A stretch of 64,000 nucleotides of DNA from Speluncibacter jeojiensis (GCF_029589495.1 NZ_JAAIVF010000002.1:62001-126000), one strand, 5' to 3'. Counted from the first letter of the stretch, positions 8,264 to 17,048 are shown. Made by a program: numbers and translations. The notes: a model not told the origin generated them from the letters alone.

Positions 8264-8800
8264 ATGACCACACCGAGAATCAACCCGGGCGGCCTGCGCG
8301 AGCTGGGCCTGATCAACTGGGCGTACTGCCGCGCCGCCGCGCGGGTGGTCGGCGCCCCGGACGCGCACATCTTCAGCACCTTCGGCCGGGCACGCGGGCT
8401 GTTCCGCGGCTGGCTGGCATTCTCCGCGATGCTGATGCCGTTCGGCCGGATCTCCCGCCACGAGACCGAACTGGTCATCCTGAGGGTCGCCCACCTGCGC
8501 GGATGCGACTATGAGCTCGACCACCACACGCGGCTGGCCAAGCGCGCCGGGGTGACCGACGAACTGCAGCAGCGGGTGTTCGCCGGACCTGACGCGTCGG
8601 GTTGGAGCCCTCGGCATCAGGCGTTGCTGTCGGCGGTGGACATGCTGGTCGACAAGCGCGACCTGGACGACGACGCCTGGCGGGACCTCGCCGCCCACTA
8701 CGACGAACGTCAGCTGATCGAGTTCTGCCTGCTGGTCGGGCAGTACGACGCCCTCGCGACCACGCTCGGTACGCTGCGTGTACAGCGGGATTTCGCCTGA
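8264..8800 (+). CDS. Carboxymuconolactone decarboxylase (CMD/AhpD-fold) family protein
   Basis: A 178-residue protein of the all-helical CMD family. The signature RVAHLRGCDYELDHHTRLAKRA is near residue 75. It has a single cysteine where AhpD peroxidases have a CxxC pair, so a thiol-disulfide peroxidase activity is unlikely. The homologue I recall in M. tuberculosis (Rv0464c) sits next to ramB in the same way. The start ATG at 8264 follows the SDR stop by 5 bases. Its function has not been settled in any relative I know. Confidence 0.82.
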   Translation: MTTPRINPGGLRELGLINWAYCRAAARVVGAPDAHIFSTFGRARGLFRGWLAFSAMLMPFGRISRHETELVILRVAHLRGCDYELDHHTRLAKRAGVTDELQQRVFAGPDASGWSPRHQALLSAVDMLVDKRDLDDDAWRDLAAHYDERQLIEFCLLVGQYDALATTLGTLRVQRDFA

Positions 8801-8849
8801 GCCTGAAGGCCTTCACCCGGCCTCGGGCCTTCACCCATCGGGATCGACT

Positions 8850-10271
8850 GTGTCAGAAAACCCCATCGTGCCGCCGGAACCGCTCGGCCCCTACGCCTTC
8901 GGCCCGCCGCCCGCGGCGCTGACGGTGACCAAACCGCAGCTGAGCAGGTTCGGCCTGACCGAACTGTCGCGGGCTGTCGTCGTCGCGGTCGTGTTGGTAT
9001 GGAGCGTGCTGCGCGCGGTGCTGGGCTGGCCGCTGCGCCGCCGCAGGCGGGGGCTGGCGGACGCGGCTTCCGAGGGCGTGGTCGACGCATTCGAACGACT
9101 CGGCCCCACGTTCGTCAAGCTCGGTCAGCTGATGGCGTCCTCGTCGGGCGTGTTCCCGCGCCCGCTCGCCGACGCCTGCCTGCGGTGTCTGGACGACGTC
9201 CCACCGGTGCCGGCAGCCCAGGCGCGCGCGGTCATCGAGGCCGATCTGGGCCACCCGATCGACGAGCTGTTCCGCAGCTTCGACGACACCCCGCTGTCCG
9301 CCGCGTCGGTCGCGCAGGTGCACGCCTGCGTCCTGCAGGACGGCCGGGAAGCGGTCATCAAGGTGCAGCGACCGGACATCTTCCGCCGAATGCTGGTCGA
9401 CCTGCGCACCGCCTACGCCGGCGCGCACCTGCTCGAGCGACTGCACGAGTTCTTCCGCATCGCCAATGCCACCGCGATCATCCGTGACCTGCACGCGGCG
9501 ACGATGACCGAGCTCAACAGCGCCGTCGAGGCAGACCGTCAGACCCGTTTTCGCGGTGCGCTGTGGAGCTTCGGCGACAACCGGCACGTGACCGCTCCCG
9601 AGGTCTACTGGGAGTACTGCGGACCGCACGTGATCTGCATGGAACGCATGCACGGAGTGCCGCTCGACCGGTTCGACACGCTCCGGGAGTCCGGCGTCGA
9701 CACGCAGATGCTGATCCGGCGTGGGGTCAAGGCCTGGATCGAGTCGATCACCCTGCACGGGCCGTTCCACGGCGACGTGCACGCCGGCAACCTGTGGGTT
9801 CTCGACGACGGGCGGATCGCGTTCCTCGACTTCGGCATCGTCGGCGAGTTGCCCGAGGTGTGGCGCGCGATCTTGCGCGAGATGTTCTACGCGACGCTGA
9901 TCGACGGCGACTTCTCCCGCGTCGCCGTCGCCATCCGCGGCCTGGGCTACACCAGCGAGGTCGCCGCGTCCGACGCCCAGGTGGGGATGCAGTTGCAGTC
10001 GGTGCTGGCGCCGGTGCTGGCCGGCGACCTGGCCTCGCTGCGGCTGAGTGACCTGATCATGTCGCTGGTGAACATCGGCAAGATCTGGGGTGTCGCCAGC
10101 CCCGAGGAACTGGTCCTGTTCGGCAAGCAACTCGGCTACTTCGAGCGGTACGCCACCGAACTGGCCCCGGACTGGGTGCTCGGCCAGGATCTGTTCCTGT
10201 ACCGGAACGTGTTTCCCGAGGCGGTGGCGAAGAAGGCCGCCGACCTCGGTATCGAGCTCCCCGACGACTAG
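8850..10271 (+). CDS. AarF/UbiB (ABC1) family atypical kinase
   Basis: A 473-residue protein of the ABC1 family, which has an atypical protein-kinase-like fold and ATPase activity. Visible motifs are FVKLGQLMASS (the family KxGQ motif), VIKVQRPD with the ATP-binding lysine, HGDVHAGN (catalytic loop) and FLDFGIVGE (DFG). A hydrophobic stretch AVVVAVVLVWSVLRAVLG near residues 40-58 may anchor it. The GTG start at 8850 (VSENPIVPPEP) is favoured over frames opening further upstream inside the preceding gene. Its last bases overlap the end of the convergent gene at 10268. UbiB proteins support quinone synthesis in proteobacteria; the actinobacterial role is unknown. Confidence 0.85.
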   Translation: MSENPIVPPEPLGPYAFGPPPAALTVTKPQLSRFGLTELSRAVVVAVVLVWSVLRAVLGWPLRRRRRGLADAASEGVVDAFERLGPTFVKLGQLMASSSGVFPRPLADACLRCLDDVPPVPAAQARAVIEADLGHPIDELFRSFDDTPLSAASVAQVHACVLQDGREAVIKVQRPDIFRRMLVDLRTAYAGAHLLERLHEFFRIANATAIIRDLHAATMTELNSAVEADRQTRFRGALWSFGDNRHVTAPEVYWEYCGPHVICMERMHGVPLDRFDTLRESGVDTQMLIRRGVKAWIESITLHGPFHGDVHAGNLWVLDDGRIAFLDFGIVGELPEVWRAILREMFYATLIDGDFSRVAVAIRGLGYTSEVAASDAQVGMQLQSVLAPVLAGDLASLRLSDLIMSLVNIGKIWGVASPEELVLFGKQLGYFERYATELAPDWVLGQDLFLYRNVFPEAVAKKAADLGIELPDD

Positions 10272-10624
10272 CGTGGACCCTCGACGCGGGTGGGTCGGGG
10301 TGACCGCGGCGGGTAGACCGAAACGGCGGACGCGTACGCCGCCACCGCCGCCAGCGGAGCGAGCACCGGCAGCCAGCCGACGCCGCCGGACAGCCCCGAC
10401 CCGACCAGCGCGCCCAGTGTGACCGCCACCGCGCCCGGTACCGGCCCCCGCAGCGACGCGATCACACCGGCCCCCTGCCGCCGGGTGACCGACACCAGCA
10501 CCAGCACCGTCACCACACCCGCCGCCGCGACCGCACCGGCCGGCGCGGGCACGAAGGCGAACACCGCGATCTCCGCCAGCGCCACCGCGGTGACCGCTGC
10601 ACGGACGATCGCGCGCCCCGTCAT
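10268..10624 (-). CDS. Small integral membrane protein, last gene of the MoxR operon
   Basis: A 118-residue protein with about four hydrophobic segments (AAVTAVALAEIAVFAFV, GAVAAAGVVTVLVLVSV, VPGAVAVTLGALVGSG, WLPVLAPLAAVAAYASAV). The start ATG at 10624 overlaps the stop of the DUF58 gene in an ATGA arrangement, so translation is coupled. I do not recognise the family. Its constant position after MoxR and DUF58 genes suggests a membrane part of the same machine. Confidence 0.75.
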   Translation of the reverse strand: MTGRAIVRAAVTAVALAEIAVFAFVPAPAGAVAAAGVVTVLVLVSVTRRQGAGVIASLRGPVPGAVAVTLGALVGSGLSGGVGWLPVLAPLAAVAAYASAVSVYPPRSPRPTRVEGPR

Positions 10625-11931
10625 GGGTGCGCCGTCCGCCGTTGCCGGCGGGGCCGGGACCGGACCAACGGGATCAGGGCCTGTTCCAGCGAAACCCCCT
10701 CGGGCCACTCGACCACGTCGACGCCGAGCGCCCGCAGATCACGGTGCATGGCCGTGCGTCCCAACCGCCACATCTGCGCGGTGAGCGGGTCGAGTTCCTC
10801 GGTGAACGGGGCGCCGCGGAGCACGTCGATCAGCACCACGGCGTGTCCCCGCGACCGCAGATCGAGCAGCGCCAACGTGAAGGCGGTCTCGAGCAGGGTC
10901 GTGAACGCGAACACCAGCGCTCCGGGCGGCACGGCGGGACGCGGGGCGAGTGTGCCCTCCGCGGCGCCCCGCGCCGACTCCCCTGCACCTGGATATCCAG
11001 CGTCCGGATATCCAGCGTCCAGGACGGTGTCGAGGACCCGGTAGAACTGCCGTCGGCCGATGTCGGGACCGAGCCACCGCACACGGCCCCCGAGCGCCAC
11101 CACCCCGGCACGGTCCCCGATCTGCAACGCACTCTGTACGACCTGCGTGGCACCGCGGACGGACCACTCGAGGCCGGCGGCCGCGGGACCGGGCGCCGCC
11201 GGATAGGCGTCGATGAGCGCGACGACGTCCGCGGCGCGATCGGTGTACCGCTCGGTGATGTGCAGCCGCCGGCGCCGCGCGCTGACCGCCCAGTTGATCG
11301 ACCTCAGCTGGTCGCCGGGCAGATAGCCGCGAATGTCGGCGTACTCGACGCCGAGGCCGTGGTGGGCGGTGAGATGGGTGCCGATGCGGGCGGGCAGCTC
11401 GATGCGCGGGATCGGCGCCTCCCCCGGCGCCACGGTCGGATACCCTCGGATCTGCGCGACCTCGAACCGCTCGGTCGCGGACAACAGTCCCCCGGCCGCG
11501 GTGGCAGCCAACCTCACCACCACCGGGTGCCGACCCCACCGCTCCACCCGCACCCGCAAGGTGACGGCGCCGACGTCGCTGCCGCTCGCGGCACGCACGG
11601 TCAGCCCGGGCCGCGGCTCCGGTTCGACCGTCCACTCGGTCCGGTCCGCCCCGACCGCGAACGGCACCTCGACGGTCTCGGCCTCGAAGCAGCGCAGGGG
11701 CGCACCGGCGACGACGACCCGCGCACGCGCGGGCGGGCGGCGCAGCCATCCGGCCGAGGCGAGCGCGCCGAGGAACGGCGCGGCGTAGACGACCAACGGC
11801 CAGTGCCCCGACAGCACCGCGCCGGCCAGCGCGACCGCCGCGACGGTGGCCAGGGTCCGTGCCGTCGTCGACGTCCGCCAGTGCAGCGGCAGGTCCCACT
11901 GCGTCGCAGGCCGGGTCACGGGCTGGTTCAC
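10621..11931 (-). CDS. DUF58 domain protein
   Basis: A 436-residue protein. Two N-terminal hydrophobic segments (ATVAAVALAGAVLSG and WPLVVYAAPFLGAL) lead to a cytoplasmic part. The DUF58 core is seen as DIRGYLPGDQLRSINWAVSA followed by RLHITERYTDRAADVVALID, a vWA-like start. DUF58 proteins work with MoxR ATPases in assembling or activating membrane or secreted complexes. The start is GTG at 11931, overlapping the MoxR stop codon (GTGA). This fits translational coupling better than the longer open frame. Confidence 0.87.
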   Translation of the reverse strand: MNQPVTRPATQWDLPLHWRTSTTARTLATVAAVALAGAVLSGHWPLVVYAAPFLGALASAGWLRRPPARARVVVAGAPLRCFEAETVEVPFAVGADRTEWTVEPEPRPGLTVRAASGSDVGAVTLRVRVERWGRHPVVVRLAATAAGGLLSATERFEVAQIRGYPTVAPGEAPIPRIELPARIGTHLTAHHGLGVEYADIRGYLPGDQLRSINWAVSARRRRLHITERYTDRAADVVALIDAYPAAPGPAAAGLEWSVRGATQVVQSALQIGDRAGVVALGGRVRWLGPDIGRRQFYRVLDTVLDAGYPDAGYPGAGESARGAAEGTLAPRPAVPPGALVFAFTTLLETAFTLALLDLRSRGHAVVLIDVLRGAPFTEELDPLTAQMWRLGRTAMHRDLRALGVDVVEWPEGVSLEQALIPLVRSRPRRQRRTAHP

Positions 11932-12908
11932 GAGCCGGGCCGTTCGGTGCGCGGTACCGGGACCAGGTGCAGCAACTCGTCGACCACCTGCTGCGGGTGG
12001 ATGCGCCGCACCCACATCTCCGGCCGCAGGCTGATCCGGTGGGCGATCACCGGTGGCGCCAGCGCCTTGACGTCCTCGGGGATCACGTAGTCACGGCCGG
12101 CGAGCAGCGCCCGCGCGCGTGCCGTCTGCACCAGGTCCAGCTCCACCCGTGGGCTGGCGCCGACCTCGACCTGCGGGTGGCTGCGCGTCGCCTCGGCGAG
12201 GGTGACCACGTACTCGAGCACGTCGTGGTGCACGAGCACCTGCTCCACCGACTCCCGCATGGCCAGCAACCCGGCGGCATCGACAACGCAGCCGACCTGG
12301 ATCCGCTCGGATCCGCGGTCGAGCCGGCGCCGCAGCATCCTTACCTCGTCGGCCCCGGACAGGTACCCGAGCCGGATACGCATCGCGAACCTGTCTAGTT
12401 GCGCCTCGGGTAGCGGGTAGGTGCCCTCGTATTCGATCGGGTTGTCGGTGGCCAGCACGATGAAGGGGCGGGGCAGTTCGTGCGTGGTGCCGTCGATGCT
12501 CACCTGCCCCTCGGCCATGCCCTCGAGCAGCGCGGCCTGTGTCTTCGGCGGTGTCCGGTTGATCTCGTCGGCGAGCACCAGGTTGGCGAAGACCGGCCCG
12601 GGGCGGAACTCGAAGCGCCCCGACTGCATGTCGTAGATCGTGCTGCCGAGCAGGTCGGCCGGCAGCAGGTCCGGGGTGAACTGCACGCGGGTGAACCGCA
12701 GCCCGAACACCTGCGCAAAGGACCGGGCGATGAGCGTCTTGCCCAGGCCCGGCAGATCCTCGATGAGCACGTGACCGCCGGCGAGCATCCCGATCAGGAT
12801 CTGGGTGAGCTGGTCGCGTTTGCCGACCACCACCCGCTCGAGTTCGGCGAGCACCGCGGTGGCCCGGGCCGTCGTGGTGGCCGCGTCGGAGCGATCGGTG
12901 ACGCTCAC
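11928..12908 (-). CDS. MoxR-family AAA+ ATPase
   Basis: A 326-residue AAA+ ATPase of the MoxR group, thought to act as a chaperone for metal-centre or membrane complexes. The Walker A is DLPGLGKTL near residue 53. The Walker B region reads VLADEINRTPPKTQAALLEGMAE. Sensor and arginine-finger regions follow (ATDNPIEYEGTYPLPEAQLDRF). The start GTG at 12908 overlaps the stop of the preceding gene (GTGA). It lies in the typical DUF4129 - small protein - MoxR - DUF58 order of actinobacteria. Confidence 0.93.
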   Translation of the reverse strand: MSVTDRSDAATTTARATAVLAELERVVVGKRDQLTQILIGMLAGGHVLIEDLPGLGKTLIARSFAQVFGLRFTRVQFTPDLLPADLLGSTIYDMQSGRFEFRPGPVFANLVLADEINRTPPKTQAALLEGMAEGQVSIDGTTHELPRPFIVLATDNPIEYEGTYPLPEAQLDRFAMRIRLGYLSGADEVRMLRRRLDRGSERIQVGCVVDAAGLLAMRESVEQVLVHHDVLEYVVTLAEATRSHPQVEVGASPRVELDLVQTARARALLAGRDYVIPEDVKALAPPVIAHRISLRPEMWVRRIHPQQVVDELLHLVPVPRTERPGS

Positions 12909-13387
12909 AGCCGCTCCAGCCGGTCGAGGATCCGCGACAACGCCGCCCGGCCGGGGCCCGGCTCGTCGCGGGCCGCGGATCCGGCGGCGGCGACATTCGA
13001 CGGGTCCACCCACGGCCACAACTCCGGTCCGAACAACAGCAGCCCGGTCGCCGGTTCGTCGAGCGTGCGCAGACCCGCCGACTGGGCCAGTTCGCGCGCG
13101 AGCAGCGGCCGCAGGTGCCGGTCCCAGTCACCGCGGGTCCCGTCCGACCATTCGAGCAACGACCGGGTGCGGGCCGACCACTGGCCGAGCACCTCGGCGC
13201 GCTCACTCCCCTCGTCGGCGTCGGCGGCCGTCCGTTCGCGACCGGAGAACCCGGCGTGCAGGGCGGCCAGTACCAGCGCGACCACCACCCCGGCGACGAT
13301 CAGCATCCGGTCGCGGTGCCCGACCGCGGCCGCGGCCCCCTCGGCCACCAGGACCGCGCCGAGCCCGGCGACCACTACGGCACGCAC
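12905..13387 (-). CDS. Membrane-anchored protein of the MoxR operon
   Basis: A 160-residue protein with two N-terminal hydrophobic segments (VVVAGLGAVLVAEGAAA and MLIVAGVVVALVLAAL) and a soluble tail rich in charged residues (WSARTRSLLEWSDGTRGDWD). The start GTG at 13387 has AGGAG 6 bases upstream, and it overlaps the end of the DUF4129 gene by 13 bases. Its stop overlaps the MoxR start. I do not recognise a named family; small two-helix proteins of this kind are usual in MoxR operons. Confidence 0.75.
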   Translation of the reverse strand: MRAVVVAGLGAVLVAEGAAAAVGHRDRMLIVAGVVVALVLAALHAGFSGRERTAADADEGSERAEVLGQWSARTRSLLEWSDGTRGDWDRHLRPLLARELAQSAGLRTLDEPATGLLLFGPELWPWVDPSNVAAAGSAARDEPGPGRAALSRILDRLERL

Positions 13388-14556
13388 GCCCGGCTCCTCA
13401 GGTCGTCCAGCGTCGCGCGCAGCAGGGACGCGGCCAGCGCGCGGTGCCGTTCGGTCATCGGGTGGGCGCTGAACCGCGCCTCGCTGAACAGCCGCACCAG
13501 GGCGGCCGCCGACTCCTCCCGCACGACCCCGCGCGCCACCGCCCGGGCCAGCACCTCCGTCGGCGTGTCCGATTCCTGCGGCGCGGCGTCCGCGGTTCCC
13601 GCCAGTGCGGCCTCCATCGCGGCGTAACAGGCGATGATCGCGGACCGCGCGTCGAGCTCCGACGCCGCGACGACAGCCAGTCCCAGTTCCGCAGCGCGGG
13701 TGAGGTTTTCGTGTTCGGAAGCGGGATGCGACGACACAGCCGGGACCACGGGTACCGCGTCCGCACCCACGCGCCGACGACCGAGCAACGCACCTGCGGT
13801 CATCAGCGCCAGCAACGTGGGCAGCGCGATCAGCGACACCGTCCACAGCGATCCGCTCCCGGTCCGCGGCGGCGCCTCGACACCGTTGGCGTCTCGCGCG
13901 GTGGTGCCGGACGGCGCGGGACGGTCGATCTGGGAGGTCGACGACGCGGACGGTGGCCGTGCCGGGGTGCCGACCACGTGCCCGATCAGCGGCAGCAGCA
14001 GTGCGCCGGTCAGCACCACGGCGACTGCGGCGATCCCCACGAGGTCGCGGCGACTCCACACGTGGGCAGTCCGCCGCCGGACTTCGTGGTTGACCGGTAA
14101 CCGGCCTCTCGGGCCGGTATGCGCCCGTGCGACGAGGGCCGCAATCAACACCGCCACAGACAATCCGAGCAGCGAAGCCAACACCACCACCGCGCTTTCC
14201 CCGCCTGCGGCGCCCCGACGGGGTGCGGGCGGCGGAAACTGTACGCGCAGCGCCGCCACGGCCAGGCCGATCAGCGCCACGAGCCCGATCAACCGCACCA
14301 CAGCCACCACCGAGGCACGCACCGGCATCGATGCCGCTGCCGGTGCCGGTGCCGGTTCCAGTGTCGGTGCCGGTGTCAGGGCCGTCGGCCCCGTTGACGG
14401 GCGGTTCCGGTCGATCAGCGTGGGCGTCCCACCCCCTCGTCGGTTCTCATCCGACCGATCTGTGGTGATTTTCCCACCAAACTCGGGCCGTGACGCGCGC
14501 TCGGGCCGAACAGGGCGGCGCGTGCGGGTCCGTGCCGACAACTGCGCGCCCGCCAC
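13375..14556 (-). CDS. DUF4129 membrane protein, first gene of the MoxR operon
   Basis: Up to 393 residues. Transmembrane segments are at VVAVVRLIGLVALIGLAVAA, AVVVLASLLGLSVAVLIAAL, LVGIAAVAVVLTGALLLPL and VSLIALPTLLALMTAGALL. The C-terminal DUF4129 domain shows ACYAAMEAALA, TPTEVLARAV and LFSEARFSAHPMTERHR. The start is uncertain. The GTG at 14556 gives a Ser/Thr/Pro-rich head with no good ribosome binding site, and ATG near 14328 would begin just before the first membrane helix. DUF4129 proteins accompany MoxR and DUF58 proteins and may be membrane partners of transglutaminase-like systems. Confidence 0.75.
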   Translation of the reverse strand: MAGAQLSARTRTRRPVRPERASRPEFGGKITTDRSDENRRGGGTPTLIDRNRPSTGPTALTPAPTLEPAPAPAAASMPVRASVVAVVRLIGLVALIGLAVAALRVQFPPPAPRRGAAGGESAVVVLASLLGLSVAVLIAALVARAHTGPRGRLPVNHEVRRRTAHVWSRRDLVGIAAVAVVLTGALLLPLIGHVVGTPARPPSASSTSQIDRPAPSGTTARDANGVEAPPRTGSGSLWTVSLIALPTLLALMTAGALLGRRRVGADAVPVVPAVSSHPASEHENLTRAAELGLAVVAASELDARSAIIACYAAMEAALAGTADAAPQESDTPTEVLARAVARGVVREESAAALVRLFSEARFSAHPMTERHRALAASLLRATLDDLRSRACVP

Positions 14557-14583
14557 CGGTCGGCCGACAGAACACTGAAGATT

Positions 14584-14606
14584 ATCTGTGAGCTCTGGTC
14601 ACAGAT
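14584..14606. promoter_or_regulatory. ATCTGTGA-N7-TCACAGAT palindrome
   Basis: Two perfect 8-base arms are separated by 7 bases. It lies between the DUF4129 operon and the secreted-protein gene at 14747. A second inverted repeat, GGTCAC-N7-GTGACC (14687-14705), is nearer to the gene. Both have the spacing of dimeric regulator sites; the factor is unknown. Confidence 0.4.
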
Positions 14607-14746
14607 GTTCTATGACCTTCCACATCACCAGGCATTTCGCATTGCGGCATGTAGCCGCGGTCACTACAAAAGTTTCGTGCGATCGGGGTCACAACGCGCG
14701 TGACCACTCCGCGCAATCCATTCCCCAGCCCCATTTGGAGGGTTTC

Positions 14747-15475
14747 ATGTCCCGTACCCCGATGCGCCGCATCGCCTCCGCCGCCACCGCCGCGGCTCTC
14801 GCCACCGCCGGGGTCGTCGTCGGTGTCGGGCTCGGCACCGGCGTGGCCTCGGCCGCCGGCACCTGCTCGGCGACCAGCCACCTGACGAAGAACGACGCGA
14901 GCACGCTCGGCATGACGATGACCTACGACAAGACCGTCGCGCCCGCCTCGGTTGCGACGAGCGTCCCCCAGACCGTCACCTACAGCATCGTCGTCGGCAC
15001 GACCAGTGGCGCCGCCAACCCGTACGTCAACGCCATCACCGACTTCCCGCCCACCGGGTTCGGCGCCCCCACCACCGTGACCGTGAGCGCGTACCACATT
15101 CTGCAAGGCCAGCAGACCGCCACCGTGACCGCCGAGCCGGCGAACGGCGGCTACCAGGTCACCAACTCGGGATGGTTCGTCAACTCGGGCAACCCGGTGA
15201 CCGCGAACTTCACCTACAACGTCCCGTCGAACGTGACGCTCGGCCAGGCGGTCACCTCCGGTGGCGCGAACGTGTCCGGCACGGAGGGCGTCACCAACTC
15301 CATGCCCACACTGACCGCCTGCTTCGCCGTCGGCGCACCGAACGCCGGGCAGGCGGTCACCGGCAGCCTGGCCAACAACGGGCTCGGCTCCTCCCAGGGC
15401 GGGCTGAGCTCCACCGGTTCGGTCAGCGACATCCTCGGCAACGCCATCAGCAAGGGCATCGAGGGCGTGATCTGA
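14747..15475 (+). CDS. Secreted protein of unknown function with a microprotein-like C-terminal tail
   Basis: A 242-residue exported protein. A signal peptide runs to about residue 37 (AAALATAGVVVGVGLGTGVASA). The mature part is rich in Thr, Val, Ser and Asn, looks beta-sandwich-like, and holds two cysteines (TCSATS and TACFAV) that could form a disulfide. The last residues, GSVSDILGNAISKGIEGVI, form a likely amphipathic helix and resemble the opening of the 37-residue microprotein (GSVTDIL). The start ATG at 14747 has GGAGGG just upstream. A long hairpin terminator follows. I do not recognise the family; a surface or mycomembrane-associated role is plausible. Confidence 0.8.
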   Translation: MSRTPMRRIASAATAAALATAGVVVGVGLGTGVASAAGTCSATSHLTKNDASTLGMTMTYDKTVAPASVATSVPQTVTYSIVVGTTSGAANPYVNAITDFPPTGFGAPTTVTVSAYHILQGQQTATVTAEPANGGYQVTNSGWFVNSGNPVTANFTYNVPSNVTLGQAVTSGGANVSGTEGVTNSMPTLTACFAVGAPNAGQAVTGSLANNGLGSSQGGLSSTGSVSDILGNAISKGIEGVI

Positions 15476-15494
15476 CAGCGCGGTGAAAGTCACG

Positions 15495-15543
15495 GGTCCC
15501 CCGCCGAGACGTCCATTGCAGACGGCGTCTCGGTCGGGGGACC
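15495..15543. terminator. Bidirectional hairpin terminator
   Basis: Arms 15495-15511 and 15526-15543 pair throughout except for one bulged base. It lies between the convergent secreted-protein gene (ends 15475) and the QorB-like gene (ends 15574), so it can serve both. Confidence 0.7.
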
Positions 15544-15573
15544 TCACCGTCCGGAGCCGGACCGGCGTGACTG

Positions 15574-16428
15574 CTACAGCGCCGCGCCCAGGACGTCGAG
15601 CACCGGGGTGGACTCCCGGCCGATGAGCCGCTGCAGGTCGCCGCTGTCGGTGTCGAGCGCACCGGCAGCGATACCCGCGTCGGAGCCGGCCAGCATCTCG
15701 GCGTAGACGGCGGGCACACCGGCCGCCTCGAGCACGACCTGAAACTCGGCCACCGGAAGATCCTGGTAGACAACCGGCTTCGCGGCCGCCTCGGACATCT
15801 TCCCGGCGAGGTCGGTCAGCGTCAGTCGCTCGCCACCGCCGAGTTCGTAGATCTTGCCGGCCTCGCCGTCGGCGAGCAGCACCGCCGCGGCCGCCTCGGC
15901 ATAGTCCGCGCGGGCCGCGCCGGCGACCCGACCCTCTCCGCCCGCACCGGCCAGCACGCCGCGCTCGACGGTGCCCGCCAGGCCGGTGACGTAGTTCTCC
16001 CAGTACCAGCCGTTGCGCAGCAGGGCGTGATCGACGCCGGACTCGGCGAGCAGCTTCTCGGTGGCCTTGTGCTCGACGGCCAGCGACAGCGGACTGGTCG
16101 GCGCATGCAGCACCGATGTGTAGGCGATGAATCCGACGCCGGCGTTCTTCGCGGCCTCGATCACGTTGGCGTGCTGGGCAAGCCGCTCACCCATCTCGCT
16201 ACCCGAGATCAGCAGCAACTTGTCCACGCCGGCCAGCGCCGCCTTCAACGCGACCGGATCTCCGTATTCGGCGACGCGAACCTGCACGCCCTTGGCGGCA
16301 AGGTCGGCCGCCTTGCTCTCATCGCGGACCACCGCGACGAGGTCGCCGGCCTGCGCTCCGCGCGCAAGCAGGGCTTCGACGGTGAGACGGCCGAGATGTC
16401 CGGTCGCTCCGGTGACGGCGATGGTCAT
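15574..16428 (-). CDS. QorB-like NAD(P)H-binding quinone oxidoreductase (NmrA/SDR family)
   Basis: A 284-residue atypical short-chain dehydrogenase. The N-terminal nucleotide-binding motif TGATGHLG is at residues 6-13. LLARGAQAGDLVAVVRD, LLLISGSEMGERLAQHANVI and LLRNGWYWENY closely resemble E. coli QorB (YtfG), an NADPH:quinone reductase. The start ATG at 16428 has GGAGGAAC upstream and replaces a longer frame running through the operator. It is divergent from an HxlR regulator, the arrangement of the QorB/QorR (YtfG/YtfH) pair. It probably responds to quinones or aldehydes through that regulator. Confidence 0.88.
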   Translation of the reverse strand: MTIAVTGATGHLGRLTVEALLARGAQAGDLVAVVRDESKAADLAAKGVQVRVAEYGDPVALKAALAGVDKLLLISGSEMGERLAQHANVIEAAKNAGVGFIAYTSVLHAPTSPLSLAVEHKATEKLLAESGVDHALLRNGWYWENYVTGLAGTVERGVLAGAGGEGRVAGAARADYAEAAAAVLLADGEAGKIYELGGGERLTLTDLAGKMSEAAAKPVVYQDLPVAEFQVVLEAAGVPAVYAEMLAGSDAGIAAGALDTDSGDLQRLIGRESTPVLDVLGAAL

Positions 16429-16473
16429 GACAGTTCCTCCAAAAGTGCGAGCGAATGCTTTCCTGACATCATG

Positions 16474-16510
16474 CACTTATTTTTCGTAAGTGTAAACTGA
16501 TACATATGTA
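16474..16510. promoter_or_regulatory. Operator palindromes between the QorB-like gene and its HxlR regulator
   Basis: CACTTA-N7-TAAGTG (16474-16492) is flanked by TACATATGTA (16501-16510), a second perfect palindrome. They sit in the 114-base divergent spacer and include the AT-rich promoter region. HxlR regulators bind such short inverted repeats, so repression of both genes by the neighbour is likely. Confidence 0.6.
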
Positions 16511-16542
16511 CTGACTGATCAACCGGTAGTAACCTGGGGCCC

Positions 16543-16938
16543 ATGAGCGCCCCCGACCAGCCCGTCTCCGAACCCGGCCCCGACTTCGCCGCCGACGTGT
16601 TCGAGCGCGCATGCCCTTCGCGCGAGGTTGTCCACACGGTCACCGGACGATGGGGAGCGCTCGCCCTGGTCGCACTGGGCGAGGGGCCGTACCGCTTCGG
16701 CGCGCTGCGTCGCCGGGTGGACGGCGTGAGCGAGCGGATGCTCGCCCAGAGCCTCCAAGCACTGGAGCGGTCCGGCTTCGTCCACCGTGAGGTCCTCGTA
16801 ACGATCCCCCCGAAGGTCGAGTACAGCCTGACCCCGCGGGGCGAGCAGGTTGCGGCGCACCTGCTCTCGCTCGTCGAGCTGATCGAGTCGCAGATGCCGG
16901 AGATCCTCACCGACCAGGAGCGGTACGACCGCCGCTGA
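16543..16938 (+). CDS. HxlR-family winged-helix transcriptional regulator
   Basis: A 131-residue regulator. The HxlR domain covers about residues 20-115. ERACPSREVVHTVTGRWGA carries the conserved sensing cysteine, and RFGALRRRVDGVSERMLAQ is the recognition region. VEYSLTPRGEQV forms the wing. QorR and YodB in this family sense quinones or diamide through that cysteine. It is divergent from its likely target, the QorB-like gene. Confidence 0.9.
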   Translation: MSAPDQPVSEPGPDFAADVFERACPSREVVHTVTGRWGALALVALGEGPYRFGALRRRVDGVSERMLAQSLQALERSGFVHREVLVTIPPKVEYSLTPRGEQVAAHLLSLVELIESQMPEILTDQERYDRR

Positions 16939-16986
16939 CACAGGCCCGCGAACGGACAGCGCTGCGGCGCAAGAATGTTCACGGGA

Positions 16987-17030
16987 CGCGACGAGGGCGC
17001 CCGACCGTGTGGTCGGACGCCCTCGTCGCG
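16987..17030 (-). terminator. Hairpin terminator after lpd
   Basis: Twenty-base arms 16987-17006 and 17011-17030 pair with one G-U and a GTGT loop. It ends 18 bases before the lpd stop codon at 17049 and can also close the HxlR gene from the other side. Confidence 0.75.
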
Positions 17031-17048
17031 TCAGGTGCCTGCGGCGAC

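Noticed and set aside
14326..14395. GGTGCC-type short repeats at the head of the DUF4129 gene as a regulatory tandem repeat
   Set aside because: They encode an Ala/Pro/Thr-rich stretch, are imperfect, and give no sign of a separate function.
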